DNA from: VXNE01 sp965203615
Lineage (GTDB): Bacteria; Pseudomonadota; Gammaproteobacteria; Pseudomonadales; Azotimanducaceae
Assembly (NCBI GenBank): GCA_965203615.1
Contig: OZ241900.1
Span: 3,596,001 to 3,660,000 of the forward strand
DNA length: 64,000 bases
Reading direction: 5' to 3'
Numbering within the stretch: the first letter of the stretch is position 1; every line of letters starts with the position of its first letter. Both the position numbers and the translations under genes were made by a program. The notes below the pieces were generated by a model. It did not search any database and was not told the origin of the DNA. It saw nothing but the letters and a program-made list of their open reading frames with translations. This document shows positions 36,203 through 45,075 of the stretch, piece after piece.

Positions 36203-37390
36203 ATGCTGGAAGGAACAGTCCATCCGGATTACGCGGAGGTCGCGTCGTCGCTGCGGCGGGCGATCCCCAGGACGGGGCAGGGCGGTGCTGCGGCTTGCGT
36301 ATACCACCGCGGACGTTGCGTGGTCGACCTCTGGGGCGGCACGCGCGATGAAGGTGGCGGTCCCTGGCGGGAGGACACCCTCTGCCTGTCCTTTTCCACC
36401 ACCAAGGGCGTAGCCTCGACGCTGCTGCACATCCTCGTTGACCAGGGCCGCCTGGCGTACGACGACCCCGTCTCGCGACATTGGCCCGAGTTCGGCGCGC
36501 ATGGCAAGGAAGCCATCACCGTGCGGCAACTGCTTTGCCACGAAGGCGGCCTGCATCGAATCTCGGACATGGTCGAACGCCCCACCGAGATGCTCGATTG
36601 GGAACACATGAAAGACATCGTCGCCAACGCCGCGCCCGTTCACGCGCCGGGCGCCACGCCCGCCTATCACGCACTGACGTATGGCTGGCTGATCGGCGGA
36701 TTGATCGAAGCCGTGACGCAGCGGCCGTTTCAGCGCGTGCTGCGGGAGGAGTTGGTCGAACCACTCGATCTCAAGGATGTGTTCATAGGATTGCCGGAGG
36801 AAGAAATGGCGCGTCGGGCGACATTGCTCGACGTGCCGGTGGAGCCGCCGAGCCCGTCGACCGACGATTGGCGCGGGACGGTGAGGGAACGTCTCGAAGC
36901 GGCGCTCACCACGGTCGGTATCGAATTGCCCGAGTTCCGGGCTTCGCTGATGCCCTTTTCGGAACCTTTCGACTGGAACGACGATGCGGTGGCGGCGGCC
37001 GTGATACCGGCCGCCAACGGGCACTTTACCGCGCGGTCATTGGCGAAGATGTACGCCATGATCGCAAACGGCGGCGAACTCGATGGCGTGCGCCTGCTGT
37101 CGCGCGCAACCATAGCCGAGATCGGCCGGGTGCAGAATCGGGGCCGCGACAAGGTGCTGTTCGTGCCAATGCAATGGCGCTTGGGATACCACCGGGCACT
37201 GGTTTTCGGCAACCGCGTGCCTGCCGCCTTCGGCCACTACGGCTACGGCAGTAGCGGAGCGTTCTGTGATCCGTCACGCAACCTTGCGGTGGCGATGATC
37301 GTGAACAGCGGGGCCAGTTCGACCAGCGCCTATACGCGCTTGCCCCGACTCGGGGGGGCAGCGGTACGCGCCGTCGACCGTCTGCGGTGA
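36203..37390 (+). CDS. serine hydrolase of the class C beta-lactamase/esterase fold
   Basis: 395 residues. The nucleophile motif SxxK is S65-T-T-K68 (SFSTTKG), a Tyr motif follows at YHALTYGW, and a C-terminal GHYGYGSSG stands in for the KTG/HxG strand. This pattern fits EstB-type esterases and D-aminopeptidase-like enzymes more than true beta-lactamases. There is no signal peptide, so it is cytoplasmic. ATG 36203 follows GGAAGGGCG; the open frame extends upstream but without a better start. It lies 16 bases before the carboxypeptidase gene, and both may process related amide or ester substrates. Confidence 0.85.
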   Translation: MLEGTVHPDYAEVASSLRRAIPRTGQGGAAACVYHRGRCVVDLWGGTRDEGGGPWREDTLCLSFSTTKGVASTLLHILVDQGRLAYDDPVSRHWPEFGAHGKEAITVRQLLCHEGGLHRISDMVERPTEMLDWEHMKDIVANAAPVHAPGATPAYHALTYGWLIGGLIEAVTQRPFQRVLREELVEPLDLKDVFIGLPEEEMARRATLLDVPVEPPSPSTDDWRGTVRERLEAALTTVGIELPEFRASLMPFSEPFDWNDDAVAAAVIPAANGHFTARSLAKMYAMIANGGELDGVRLLSRATIAEIGRVQNRGRDKVLFVPMQWRLGYHRALVFGNRVPAAFGHYGYGSSGAFCDPSRNLAVAMIVNSGASSTSAYTRLPRLGGAAVRAVDRLR

Positions 37391-37406
37391 CCTGGCGCGA
37401 GATCCC

Positions 37407-38891
37407 ATGAGCTACCGGGCGTTACACCGTCAATTCGCGAAGATCGGTGATCTGCAGCACGCGCAGGCGATGCTGTCCTGGGACGAGGCGGTGATGATGC
37501 CCAGGGGCGGCGGACCGGCCCGCGCGGAGTCCATGGCCACCCTCGCCGGTGTCGTGCACAGCATGATTTCGGACGCGCGTATCGGCGAGTGGGCCGATGC
37601 GGCGGCGGAAGAAGCGGGACTGAATGCTTGGGAACGCGCCAACGCGCGCGAGATTCAGCGCATCTGGCGCCGGGCCCGCGCTCTGCCGGAAGAACTGGTC
37701 GTGGAGTTCAGCCGCGCAACGGCGCATTGCGAACAGGCGTGGCGCGTCTGCCGCGCGGAGAACGACTGGAATGCCATCGTGGAACCCTTGAGCCGGGTCG
37801 TTGAACTCAATCGACGGCGGGCCGAGTGCCTGGGGTCCGCCCTCGGAATGGAACCGTATGACGCCCTGATGGATGGATACGAGCCGGGTATGCGTCGCTC
37901 GGTGATCGATCCCGTCTTCGATGAGTTGAAGGCGGCGCTGCCGTCGGTGATCGACGCGGCTCTCGGCGCCCAGCGCGAGCCGTTGCCGGTGCCGGGTCCG
38001 TTTACCGACGCGCAACAGGCGGCGTTGGCACGGAACCTGATGCGGCGATTGGGATTCGATTTCGATCGTGGCCGGCTGGACACGAGCCACCACCCGTTCT
38101 GCGGCGGCGACCCGGACGACACGCGAATCACGACGCGTTACAACCCGGATGACTTTCTCGAATCCATGTTTGCCGTGCTGCACGAGACCGGCCATGCGAT
38201 GTACGAACAGGGGCTGCCGGCCGATTGGCGCCGTCAGCCCGTGGGGAGTTCCGGCGGCATGGCGCTGCACGAAAGCCAGTCGCTGTTCATGGAGATGCAG
38301 GTTTGCCGGAGTCTCGAATTCCTGCAGTTCGCCGCGCCCATCGTGCGCGAGTCCCTGGGCGGTGGCGATGACGACCCGGCCTGGTCGGCGGAAAACCTGC
38401 ACCTGGCCGCAACCCGCGTGTCGCGCGGCTTTATCCGGGTTGACGCGGACGAAGTCACGTATCCGTTGCACGTCATCCTGCGCTATGAGCTTGAACAGGG
38501 TCTCATCGACGGCTCTCTGCGCGTCACGGACGTTCCGGAGTCCTGGGACGCGAAGATGACGAAGTCCCTTGGCCTCTCTACCGCTGGAAACGACCGGGAC
38601 GGCTGCATGCAGGACGTGCACTGGTTCACCGGCCTGATCGGGTACTTTCCGACGTATACGCTCGGGGCGCTCACGGCGGCCCAGTTGTTCGCGACGGCAC
38701 TCCCGGCGGGCGTGGTCGGCGGCATCGGCAAAGGCAATTTCCGTCCGCTGGTGGATTGGCTCAGAAGTCATGTCCACGCGCACGCGCGCGCCAAGACAAC
38801 CATGCAGATCCTGCGGGAGGCGACGGGGGCACCGTTGCGTACCGATGCCTTTCTCGGTCACGTCGCGCGGCGGTATGGGGCCGCCGCCTGA
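37407..38891 (+). CDS. M32-family metallocarboxypeptidase (carboxypeptidase Taq type)
   Basis: 494 residues, the family's usual length. The zinc motif is H259-E-T-G-H263 (VLHETGHAMYEQ), and the third ligand is Glu289 in ALHESQSLF. Other family signatures are the SWDEAVMMP segment near residue 24, HPFCGGDPDDTRITTRY, and GYFPTYTLGALTAAQLF near the end. The usual Arg after HESQS is Leu here. It removes C-terminal residues from peptides in the cytoplasm. The start is ATG 37407, 16 bases after the hydrolase stop, so the two genes are probably cotranscribed. Confidence 0.93.
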   Translation: MSYRALHRQFAKIGDLQHAQAMLSWDEAVMMPRGGGPARAESMATLAGVVHSMISDARIGEWADAAAEEAGLNAWERANAREIQRIWRRARALPEELVVEFSRATAHCEQAWRVCRAENDWNAIVEPLSRVVELNRRRAECLGSALGMEPYDALMDGYEPGMRRSVIDPVFDELKAALPSVIDAALGAQREPLPVPGPFTDAQQAALARNLMRRLGFDFDRGRLDTSHHPFCGGDPDDTRITTRYNPDDFLESMFAVLHETGHAMYEQGLPADWRRQPVGSSGGMALHESQSLFMEMQVCRSLEFLQFAAPIVRESLGGGDDDPAWSAENLHLAATRVSRGFIRVDADEVTYPLHVILRYELEQGLIDGSLRVTDVPESWDAKMTKSLGLSTAGNDRDGCMQDVHWFTGLIGYFPTYTLGALTAAQLFATALPAGVVGGIGKGNFRPLVDWLRSHVHAHARAKTTMQILREATGAPLRTDAFLGHVARRYGAAA

Positions 38892-39097
38892 ACGGGCAAA
38901 CCGGGGATGATCCACCGGATCGCCATCGACGAGGCCGAGGTTGACGTGCGGGAGGAGCGCAACCCGTAGCCGCCATGCGTGGAAACTTGTAATCTCGCTC
39001 TCAGCAGGTACGCTCGACCTTCCAATGGAAGGAAGAACACGCCGAAGTCCGGCGGGTCTTTCCGGAGTCCAGCGGAAGCAGGTTGCGAGGAGGTCGC

Positions 39098-39565
39098 ATG
39101 CGTTGCGTGATGCTGATAGCCGCATTACTGGCCGCAGGCCTGATGTCGCCTCGGTCCGCCGCCGATGACGGTGAAGAGAACGAGGCCGACCAGCCGCTGG
39201 ATGTTGAAACGATCCTCGCCAATCCGCTGGACGAGGATGCGTATCGGAACGCCAGGCACTGCATATCCACCAGCAGCTACCAGGCGATCGAGATTCTCGA
39301 CGAGAGCATCGTGCTGTTCCATGGCCGTAGGGACGTCTGGCTCAACCGGCTGTCGGGTCGCTGTCGCGGCCTGAGATGGGACATGATCCCCAGCCTTGAA
39401 ACGCACGGGAGCCGGATTTGCGAGCGCGACCGTTTTCGCGGCCGGTCCCGGTCGGGGTTCCCCGACTCGATCTCCTGCACGCTGGGCAAATTCGAGAAAA
39501 TCGATGAAGGGCAGGTCCAGGCCCTGCGTGCCGCTCGGGGCATCCATCGGGATTCCGATTCGTGA
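39098..39565 (+). CDS. exported DUF6491-type protein, first of a tandem pair
   Basis: 155 residues with a signal peptide (MLIAALLAAGLMSPRSAA). The mature part has four spaced cysteines (RHCIST, GRCRGL, RICERD, ISCTLGKF) and the pattern typical of DUF6491 proteins (ILDESIVLFH, then a late LGKFEKIDEGQV). The function of the family is unknown. ATG 39098 follows GCGAGGAGG, a near-perfect ribosome site. The stop overlaps the GTG start of the next, homologous gene (GTGA). Confidence 0.7.
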   Translation: MRCVMLIAALLAAGLMSPRSAADDGEENEADQPLDVETILANPLDEDAYRNARHCISTSSYQAIEILDESIVLFHGRRDVWLNRLSGRCRGLRWDMIPSLETHGSRICERDRFRGRSRSGFPDSISCTLGKFEKIDEGQVQALRAARGIHRDSDS

Positions 39566-40026
39566 AGAGCCGGAAACCCGGGCAACTCGCTGTTGTCTCG
39601 GCGATCCTCGTGCTGTGGGGAGTCTGCGCTGCGGGCGATGCGGCGGAGGGGGAACAGGACCTCGACGCTGTCGTCGCCGGGATCCTGGCCGGACCGGACG
39701 AAGCCGGGTACGGCGACCCCAAGCGTTGCATCGTGTCGGGGCGTATCGATCGCACGCAGGTCCTGAGCGACCGGCTCATCGTGTTTCATCTGCGCGGCGG
39801 CAAGAAATATGTCGTGCAGTTCAAGCGTCGGTGTCCGGGGTTGAGGAGGAACGGCGTTACTCGCATTGAGCGCCGCTCCATGCAGATCTGCGCCAACGAT
39901 ACGATCCAGGGGCTCTACGACGTGGGCTTTGGCGGTTCCTGGGGACCGCGGTGCGTGATCCCGCAGTTCGAACCCGTCACCGAGGAACAGGTCGCCTTTA
40001 TCGAGGAAGCGCTGAATTCGCGCTGA
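39562..40026 (+). CDS. exported DUF6491-type protein, second of the pair
   Basis: 154 residues from GTG 39562, coupled to the previous gene by GTGA. Signal peptide (LAVVSAILVLWGVCAAGDAA) and the same four-cysteine frame (KRCIVS, RRCPGL, QICAND, PRCVIPQFEPVTEEQ). The pair arose by tandem duplication and has diverged strongly outside the cysteines and the VLSDRLIVFH strand. The paired cysteines suggest two disulfides in a small periplasmic protein. Confidence 0.7.
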   Translation: MKSRKPGQLAVVSAILVLWGVCAAGDAAEGEQDLDAVVAGILAGPDEAGYGDPKRCIVSGRIDRTQVLSDRLIVFHLRGGKKYVVQFKRRCPGLRRNGVTRIERRSMQICANDTIQGLYDVGFGGSWGPRCVIPQFEPVTEEQVAFIEEALNSR

Positions 40027-40107
40027 TGGCCCGAGGCTGCGAACGGGAATTGCCCGCGCGCTGCCGGTGCAACGGTGGATGCGCCGATGTGTGACATGAG
40101 GACGCAA

Positions 40108-41103
40108 ATGATCGCCACGAGAAACATCGGCACGACCGACATCGCCGTGACGGAACTCGGCTTCGGGGGCGCGCCGCTCGGCCTGGTGGGCGATCTCATC
40201 ACCGACGACGAAGCTGCCGCGATCGTGCGCCGCGCGAAGGACCGCGGTATTCACTACTTCGACACCGCGCCGCTATATGGGCACGGGCTGAGCGAGAAGC
40301 GGGTGGGCCGCCTGCTCCGGCAGTTGCCCCGGGACGCGTTCGTTCTTTCGACCAAGGTCGGGCGCCTGCTGGTTGCCCGGGAGCACGGCGAACGTGTCGC
40401 CCGCGCGCGCGACAACGAGCCTTTCGCCATCCGCTACGACTATTCCTTCGATGCCGTGAGGCGCTCGGTGGAGGCAAGTCTCGGCCGCTTGGGTCTCGAT
40501 CGCATCGACATCCTGCTTTGCCACGACATTGACACCTGGACACACGGTGACGCGCAGCCGGGGATATTCGAGGCGGCACGGAGGGGCGCGCTGCCCGCCT
40601 TGCGCGAACTCCGCGAACAGGGCGTCGTACGCGCCATCGGGCTTGGCGTCAACGAATGGCAGGTATGCAGCCGCGTGATGGACATGATGGATGTCGATTG
40701 CTTTCTGCTCGCCGGCCGTTTCACGCTGCTTGAGCAGGAGCCGCTGGACACGTTTCTGCCCAAGTGCCTCGAGAGGAATGTCTCGATCATCATCGGCGGG
40801 CCCTACAACTCGGGCATCCTCGCTACCGATGATCGCCGGCAGGCGACCTATGACTACAAGCCGGCACCGCACCACCTGTGGGAGAGAGCCCAGGCGATCC
40901 GGCGCATGTGCGAATCCCACGGTGTGGACCCCCGTGCGGCGGCGTTGCAGTACCCGCTACGCCACGCGGCCGTTGCGGCGGTGATCCCCGGGGTCCGGGC
41001 CATGGAGGAGCTGGAGACCAACCTCGATCTCTTCGCGCGCGATATACCCGGTGCCCTTTGGCGCGACCTGGCGGAAGCGGGGCTAACGCGAGAGGTCAGC
41101 TAA
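40108..41103 (+). CDS. aldo/keto reductase (aldose/fucose 1-dehydrogenase type)
   Basis: 331 residues from ATG 40108, which has GAGGA at good spacing; upstream in-frame GTG 40075 and ATG 40087/40096 are alternatives. TIM-barrel AKR signatures are RNIGTTDIAVTELGFGG, the catalytic Tyr in HYFDTAPLYGHGLSEKRVG and Lys in VLSTKVGR, and a His in LLCHDIDT. The closest style is D-threo-aldose/L-fucose 1-dehydrogenase. It should oxidise a sugar lactol or reduce a carbonyl using NAD(P). Its stop overlaps the converging small ORF at 41100. Confidence 0.87.
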   Translation: MIATRNIGTTDIAVTELGFGGAPLGLVGDLITDDEAAAIVRRAKDRGIHYFDTAPLYGHGLSEKRVGRLLRQLPRDAFVLSTKVGRLLVAREHGERVARARDNEPFAIRYDYSFDAVRRSVEASLGRLGLDRIDILLCHDIDTWTHGDAQPGIFEAARRGALPALRELREQGVVRAIGLGVNEWQVCSRVMDMMDVDCFLLAGRFTLLEQEPLDTFLPKCLERNVSIIIGGPYNSGILATDDRRQATYDYKPAPHHLWERAQAIRRMCESHGVDPRAAALQYPLRHAAVAAVIPGVRAMEELETNLDLFARDIPGALWRDLAEAGLTREVS

Positions 41104-41285
41104 CCCGTGGGGGCCCGGCTGTGGGGCACACCTATCGGCTGTCGCGTTTTTTTGCGCCACCAAACCATCGGGCTGAGAAGCGCGATGCCCAACGCAACAC
41201 TTCCGACCCCGTACACCCAGAAGTCCTGTTGCGCGCCGAAAACGATGAGCATGACCCCAAGTATCGTTTGCGCGCGGTAGATCAT
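41100..41285 (-). CDS. possible small two-helix membrane protein
   Basis: 61 codons from ATG 41285, with an AGGG ribosome site upstream. The N-terminal part contains two hydrophobic stretches (TILGVMLIVFGA and VYGVGSVALGIALLSPMVWW) followed by a basic tail (RKKTRQP). It resembles DUF-type small inner-membrane proteins, but no family is recognised. The frame extends further upstream with low-complexity sequence that I do not trust. The stop overlaps the aldo/keto reductase stop. Confidence 0.4.
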   Translation of the reverse strand: MIYRAQTILGVMLIVFGAQQDFWVYGVGSVALGIALLSPMVWWRKKTRQPIGVPHSRAPTG

Positions 41286-41381
41286 TTGCCGCCCTGCTGG
41301 CAGGGACGACTGTCGACCGCGTGCCTTGGCTCCCCGGACACGTTTGTTCCATGGAACGTCTTCACACCCGCAGTTGGGGGT

Positions 41382-41458
41382 GTGGTGGGGTGGGACTGGA
41401 TCCTGACCTGGTTGGAGTAATGTAGAAAACCAGGTCGGGAGCCCCACCCCAAAACCAC
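41382..41458. other. three-tier inverted-repeat structure (possible structured RNA or recombination site)
   Basis: Nested complementary segments: GTGGT (41382-41386) with ACCAC (41454-41458), GGGGTGGG (41387-41394) with CCCACCCC (41443-41450), and GACCTGGTT (41405-41413) with AACCAGGTC (41428-41436), enclosing a 14-base loop. Internal loops separate the stems as in a structured RNA. It lies in the ~520-base gene-free stretch 41286-41808 and is followed directly by a terminator hairpin. I recognise no known RNA family. The rest of the gap contains only AT-rich sequence after about 41620. Confidence 0.55.
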
Positions 41459-41461
41459 TGG

Positions 41462-41484
41462 TCCCGTCGGGACGGGAGCTTTTT
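41462..41484 (+). terminator. rho-independent terminator after the structured element
   Basis: TCCCGTC (41462-41468) and GACGGGA (41471-41477) form a perfect 7-bp stem followed by GCTTTTT, with the T-run at 41480-41484. Orientation is plus strand. It could end the aldo/keto reductase transcript, or define the 3' end of a small RNA containing the structure just upstream. Confidence 0.6.
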
Positions 41485-41808
41485 GATCGCGGCGTGCCGG
41501 GCCTATCCTTGGCGTGCCGGCATCACGAAGGCGGTTGCGGGTCCCGCTCCCTGGTGAGGCGCAGCACACATCGTTCTCTTTGCCCAATACCGTCGACCTT
41601 CGATGAGATTTCACGGATGAGGTCTAATTCTGACGCTATCCACGCATCTTAGCGTGTAGATATCATGGTGATAGCGCGAATTTTTGTGAACTATTAGTGA
41701 ATTTGGTGCCGCTTGTTCGTGTGCGAGTGCCCCACGACGCGGTGTCACGGGGGCTCGCGCGGCCGGAAACACTCGCGCGCGTATTCGACTGGTGCGGAAG
41801 TGCGGCCG

Positions 41809-42282
41809 TTACCGCAGCGCCCGTTTCATCACGAGTTCGCCATCCGCAATCTCGCCGGTATGGGCAAAGCCCAGCTTCGTGTAGAAGCCCTCTGCGCTGC
41901 CAGTGCCTGGAATATGGCTTAGAACCAGTTCTTCTGCATTCGGCTGCCCTCTCACATGCTCGATCAGAAGCTCCAGGGCGCGGCGTCCATAACCTTGCCC
42001 TTGATACCGGGCATCAACCATGAACCGCCACAGGTAGTACTCGCCTTTCTCCGGTTGCACCGAAAGCATCAGAAATCCGACCGGCGTCTCCCCGGCATAG
42101 ATGGCCCGGAACCACGCATCCGGGGCGAAGTGGGCTTGCGCAATCGAGACCGCATTCGAAGCGACAAACCGCTCCTGCTCGCTGGTCACCCGGAGCTGCA
42201 GAACGGCGTTGACGGTTTTCTGTGTGACCTCACGCAAACTGACCGTGCGCTGGACACCGGGGGTTGCCTTGGTTTCCGGCAT
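41809..42282 (-). CDS. GNAT N-acetyltransferase
   Basis: 157 residues from ATG 42282; a TTG at 42312 would extend it by ten residues. Acetyl-CoA binding motif A is VDARYQGQGYGRRALELLI. Upstream strands read YLWRFM, and the C-terminal motif B is SAEGFYTKLGFAHTGEI, as in spermidine- and amino-acid-acetylating GNATs. The target is unknown. The gene is isolated, with a structured gene-free stretch after its 3' end. Confidence 0.85.
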   Translation of the reverse strand: MPETKATPGVQRTVSLREVTQKTVNAVLQLRVTSEQERFVASNAVSIAQAHFAPDAWFRAIYAGETPVGFLMLSVQPEKGEYYLWRFMVDARYQGQGYGRRALELLIEHVRGQPNAEELVLSHIPGTGSAEGFYTKLGFAHTGEIADGELVMKRALR

Positions 42283-42356
42283 TTCGTGATCTGATTTCTC
42301 GACAGCGTGCAAAAATAAACGATACGCGCTGCCGATACCGTTTTCCCTCGTTCCAC

Positions 42357-44657
42357 CTAACGGTGCGAATCCTTGCCGTACCGGCGCTGAAGGCCCTGTA
42401 CTTGAGGAGAGTCCGGCGCGATTCGGGACAGCCGGTCCAGGTGCCCGTGGACTTCCGGCAGTGTGCCGTCGTCGAGGTAGAGGACCAGCGTGGCGAGAAG
42501 GTTGAAGTCCCAGGGCCAGCGCTCGAGCGCAGCGCGCAGGGCATCGATGGCGTCGCCGCGCCGCCCGAGCGAGTCGAGGGCGACGGCATGGATGTACGCG
42601 AACCTGGGTTCGGCGTCCGGTGCGTCGAGCACCTTCGACAGCGGTGCCAACGCTTCCTCCGAGCGCTGCGTTCGCACGAGATGCAGAGCGAAGGCGACGT
42701 TGACGATGGCGCTCTCGGGATACGCCTCGAGCGCCCGCCGCAGCAGCGATCCCGCGTCCGCCTCCCGTCCCTGGCCGCGGCGCAGGTCGGCGAAATCGAC
42801 CAGGGCCGGCAGGGATGTGGGATCCATTTCCAGCGCCCGTTCAAAACCATGTTCCGCCGCCTGCGGCCGGCCGAGGCTCAGGTCCAGCCGGGCCAGCGCG
42901 TTCTGCGATGCGGACAGGTACGCGGATGCCGTGAGCGCTCGCCGATAGTCGGCATAGAGTCTTTCGGCGGCCTGTGCGGCGGGCGGGGGCGTGTCGCGGG
43001 AGACGTCGGCAAGCACGAGGGCCAATTCGAAGCGGACACTCGGGTGACTCTCGTCGAGAAGGTCCGCCAGCAACGACCAGCGCGCGACCCCGCCCAGACC
43101 CAGGGTTCCGGCGACGGCGCCGCGCCGCACGAGCGGATCGGGATCGGCGAGCCAGCGCGGCAGCAGTCGCGCGATGTTGCCGGTCGGCAGGCTCGCCGCC
43201 TGTGCCAGCAAGCTGGCCTTGACGAGGGTGGCCAGCTCCGGGTTTTCAAGCGTGGCGGCAAGCGCGTCGGCAGCGTCCGGATCGCCCTCGCGCAGGTGCT
43301 GGTAGACCCGCGACCAGTGCGGCTGTTCTGCCGGGACGCTCCAGTCGCGCAGCGTGGCCGCGGCCCATGCACTGTCTCGACCCCGGTGGCAGTCGACGCA
43401 GGCGTTCGGAACGCCGAGTTCCGCCGACAGGTGCGGTCGCGGGATCGGGAAAGAATGGTCGCGGCGGTCGTCGACGCCCATATAGGTCCTCGACGGCATG
43501 TGGCAGTCGACGCATTGGCTTCCGGCTGTTCCGGGGGTGTGGCGATGGTGGGCGGACGCGTCGTAAACGTCGGCCTGGTGGCACTGCGCGCACACGGCGT
43601 TTCCTTCCGCGACCAAGGCTCCGCTGTGCGGTTCATGGCAGTTGGTGCAGGTGACGCCGCGGACATGCATCCGGCTCTGCAGGAACGAGCCGAGCACGTA
43701 CACTTCCTCGCGGATCTGCCCGTCCGGGAAGTAGCGGACGTCGTCCAGCAGTTCCAGCCGGTACGCCTCGTGATAGGGCTTGCCGGCGGGATCGGCCGTC
43801 AGCGGCGTGCGCAGCGAATGGCAACTCCCGCACATGTCGATGTCGTGATCGTCGCCGGTGCCGTGGGGTTGCGCGATCGGGTTGCCGGATTCGAACTGCC
43901 ATTCGACGCGCGGCCCGGACACCCGTTGGAACCCCGCCCGCCGCGCGTTCGACAGGGTGCCGGCTCGCGCCTGGCGCACATGCTCGCCGGCCGGACCGTG
44001 ACACGCTTCGCAGGCGACATTGATCTCGTCGTAGTCGGCCCCGAACCGTTCGGTCTTCGCATCGAATGTATGCGTGACGTTCGTCGAGTGGCAGTCGGCG
44101 CAGTGGCTCGCCCAGTTCATCGCGTGCCCCGTCCAGAAGAACGGATGTCCCGGCGCGGTCTTCTCGTCTGGTTGCAGGTGGTACCAGCGTTGGCCCCCGC
44201 CCTCGCGGGCCCGATCGTCCCAGGCGACGTCGAATGCCTGCAGCGCACCGTCGCCACGTGCGACGAGGTATTGCTGCAGGGGCCGGTACCCGAAGACATA
44301 CCGCACGGGGAACGCGGCGCGCGCGCCCGAGCGGCCGACCGTCTCGACGACGTAGCCATCGCCATCGCTGCGGAACAGCGTCTCGATGCCGTGGAAGGAT
44401 ACGCGTGCGTCGGCAAAGTCCCCCCGGATCGACTCGGCCGAGGGCCGCTGCATGGACTTGAAGTGGTCCGACCGCTCCCACGCGGCGGTCTCGCCGGCGT
44501 GGCACTCCGCGCAGGCCCGCGCGCCGACATGGTCGAGGGGGCCTTCTGCGGCTACACAGAGCGTAGCGGCGGAGGCCAGGCACGCCAGCACAGATGTCAG
44601 CTTCACGTGTTGGTCAATCCTCGACTTCGCCAGCGTGGCTGGCATTCGCCAGGCCAC
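42357..44657 (-). CDS. exported octahaem cytochrome c fused to HEAT-like and TPR repeats
   Basis: Up to 766 residues with a signal peptide (LTSVLACLASAATLCVAA). The N half has eight CxxCH haem motifs in order: CAECH, CADCH, CEACH, CGSCH, CTNCH, CAQCH, CVDCH, CVDCH, plus extra His residues that can be distal ligands. The first part resembles the cytochrome c-554 type fold. Residues about 440-560 look like HEAT-type helical repeats, and about 570-760 are TPRs (ALARLDLSLGRPQAAEHGFERALEMD). Start candidates are GTG 44657, ATG 44645 and GTG 44606. It may be a periplasmic electron-transfer scaffold. Substrate and partners are unknown. Confidence 0.87.
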   Translation of the reverse strand: MAWRMPATLAKSRIDQHVKLTSVLACLASAATLCVAAEGPLDHVGARACAECHAGETAAWERSDHFKSMQRPSAESIRGDFADARVSFHGIETLFRSDGDGYVVETVGRSGARAAFPVRYVFGYRPLQQYLVARGDGALQAFDVAWDDRAREGGGQRWYHLQPDEKTAPGHPFFWTGHAMNWASHCADCHSTNVTHTFDAKTERFGADYDEINVACEACHGPAGEHVRQARAGTLSNARRAGFQRVSGPRVEWQFESGNPIAQPHGTGDDHDIDMCGSCHSLRTPLTADPAGKPYHEAYRLELLDDVRYFPDGQIREEVYVLGSFLQSRMHVRGVTCTNCHEPHSGALVAEGNAVCAQCHQADVYDASAHHRHTPGTAGSQCVDCHMPSRTYMGVDDRRDHSFPIPRPHLSAELGVPNACVDCHRGRDSAWAAATLRDWSVPAEQPHWSRVYQHLREGDPDAADALAATLENPELATLVKASLLAQAASLPTGNIARLLPRWLADPDPLVRRGAVAGTLGLGGVARWSLLADLLDESHPSVRFELALVLADVSRDTPPPAAQAAERLYADYRRALTASAYLSASQNALARLDLSLGRPQAAEHGFERALEMDPTSLPALVDFADLRRGQGREADAGSLLRRALEAYPESAIVNVAFALHLVRTQRSEEALAPLSKVLDAPDAEPRFAYIHAVALDSLGRRGDAIDALRAALERWPWDFNLLATLVLYLDDGTLPEVHGHLDRLSRIAPDSPQVQGLQRRYGKDSHR

Positions 44658-44770
44658 GGCCGCACGTATCCAAAACGCTGTAACCGCGATGGTTTCCGTT
44701 CGAAAACCATTCTAGTGGCACCCGCGGCATCCAGTCACTGCCCGAACATTGCGAGGGAGTCCTGCGGTGC

Positions 44771-44799
44771 TTGCCTCGCGCTCACATCAAGGATATGGT
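44771..44799 (+). promoter_or_regulatory. sigma-70-type promoter of the vapBC-like pair
   Basis: TTGCCT (44771-44776) and TATGGT (44794-44799) with a 17-base spacer, about 30 bases before the antitoxin ATG. The -10 region overlaps a small inverted repeat, ATGGT/ACCAT (44795-44812), next to the larger operator palindrome. Confidence 0.55.
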
Positions 44800-44814
44800 C
44801 CTACCGTACCATGG

Positions 44815-44831
44815 ATACGGGTAACCCGTAT
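44815..44831. promoter_or_regulatory. perfect 17-bp palindromic operator at the antitoxin start
   Basis: ATACGGGT-A-ACCCGTAT is a perfect 8+1+8 inverted repeat that overlaps the antitoxin start codon (ATG 44830). Ribbon-helix-helix antitoxins autorepress by binding such palindromes downstream of their promoter, so this is the likely VapB operator. Confidence 0.6.
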
Positions 44832-45075
44832 GAAAACCACGATAGAGCTTCCCGACGAGTTGCTGGAGCAGGTCCGGCGCGTGGCCAGGAGGGAGGGTGG
44901 CACCCTTCGCGGGCTGGTAGAGGAAGGCCTGCAGCGCAGCCTTAAAGCGCGCCGAAGGATGGCGCGACGGCATCTGGACTTTCCGACTTATGGGGGCAGT
45001 GGGCTCATGGCCGAGTTTCACAGCGCACCGTGGAATCGGATCAGGGACGAGATCTACCGCGGTCACGGCGCGTGA
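44830..45075 (+). CDS. vapB: VapB-type ribbon-helix-helix antitoxin
   Basis: 81 residues. The N terminus is a ribbon-helix-helix DNA-binding fold (MKTTIELPDELLEQVRRVAR). The C-terminal tail is basic then aromatic (DFPTYGGSGL) and would wrap around the toxin. The stop overlaps the toxin GTG start (GTGA at 45072-45075), the usual coupling that keeps antitoxin in excess. Promoter and palindromic operator lie just upstream. Confidence 0.85.
   Translation: MKTTIELPDELLEQVRRVARREGGTLRGLVEEGLQRSLKARRRMARRHLDFPTYGGSGLMAEFHSAPWNRIRDEIYRGHGA

Noticed and set aside
42357..44945. 893-codon plus-strand frame opposite the octahaem cytochrome
   Set aside because: It is the antisense of a gene with eight CxxCH motifs and TPRs, with no domain features of its own.
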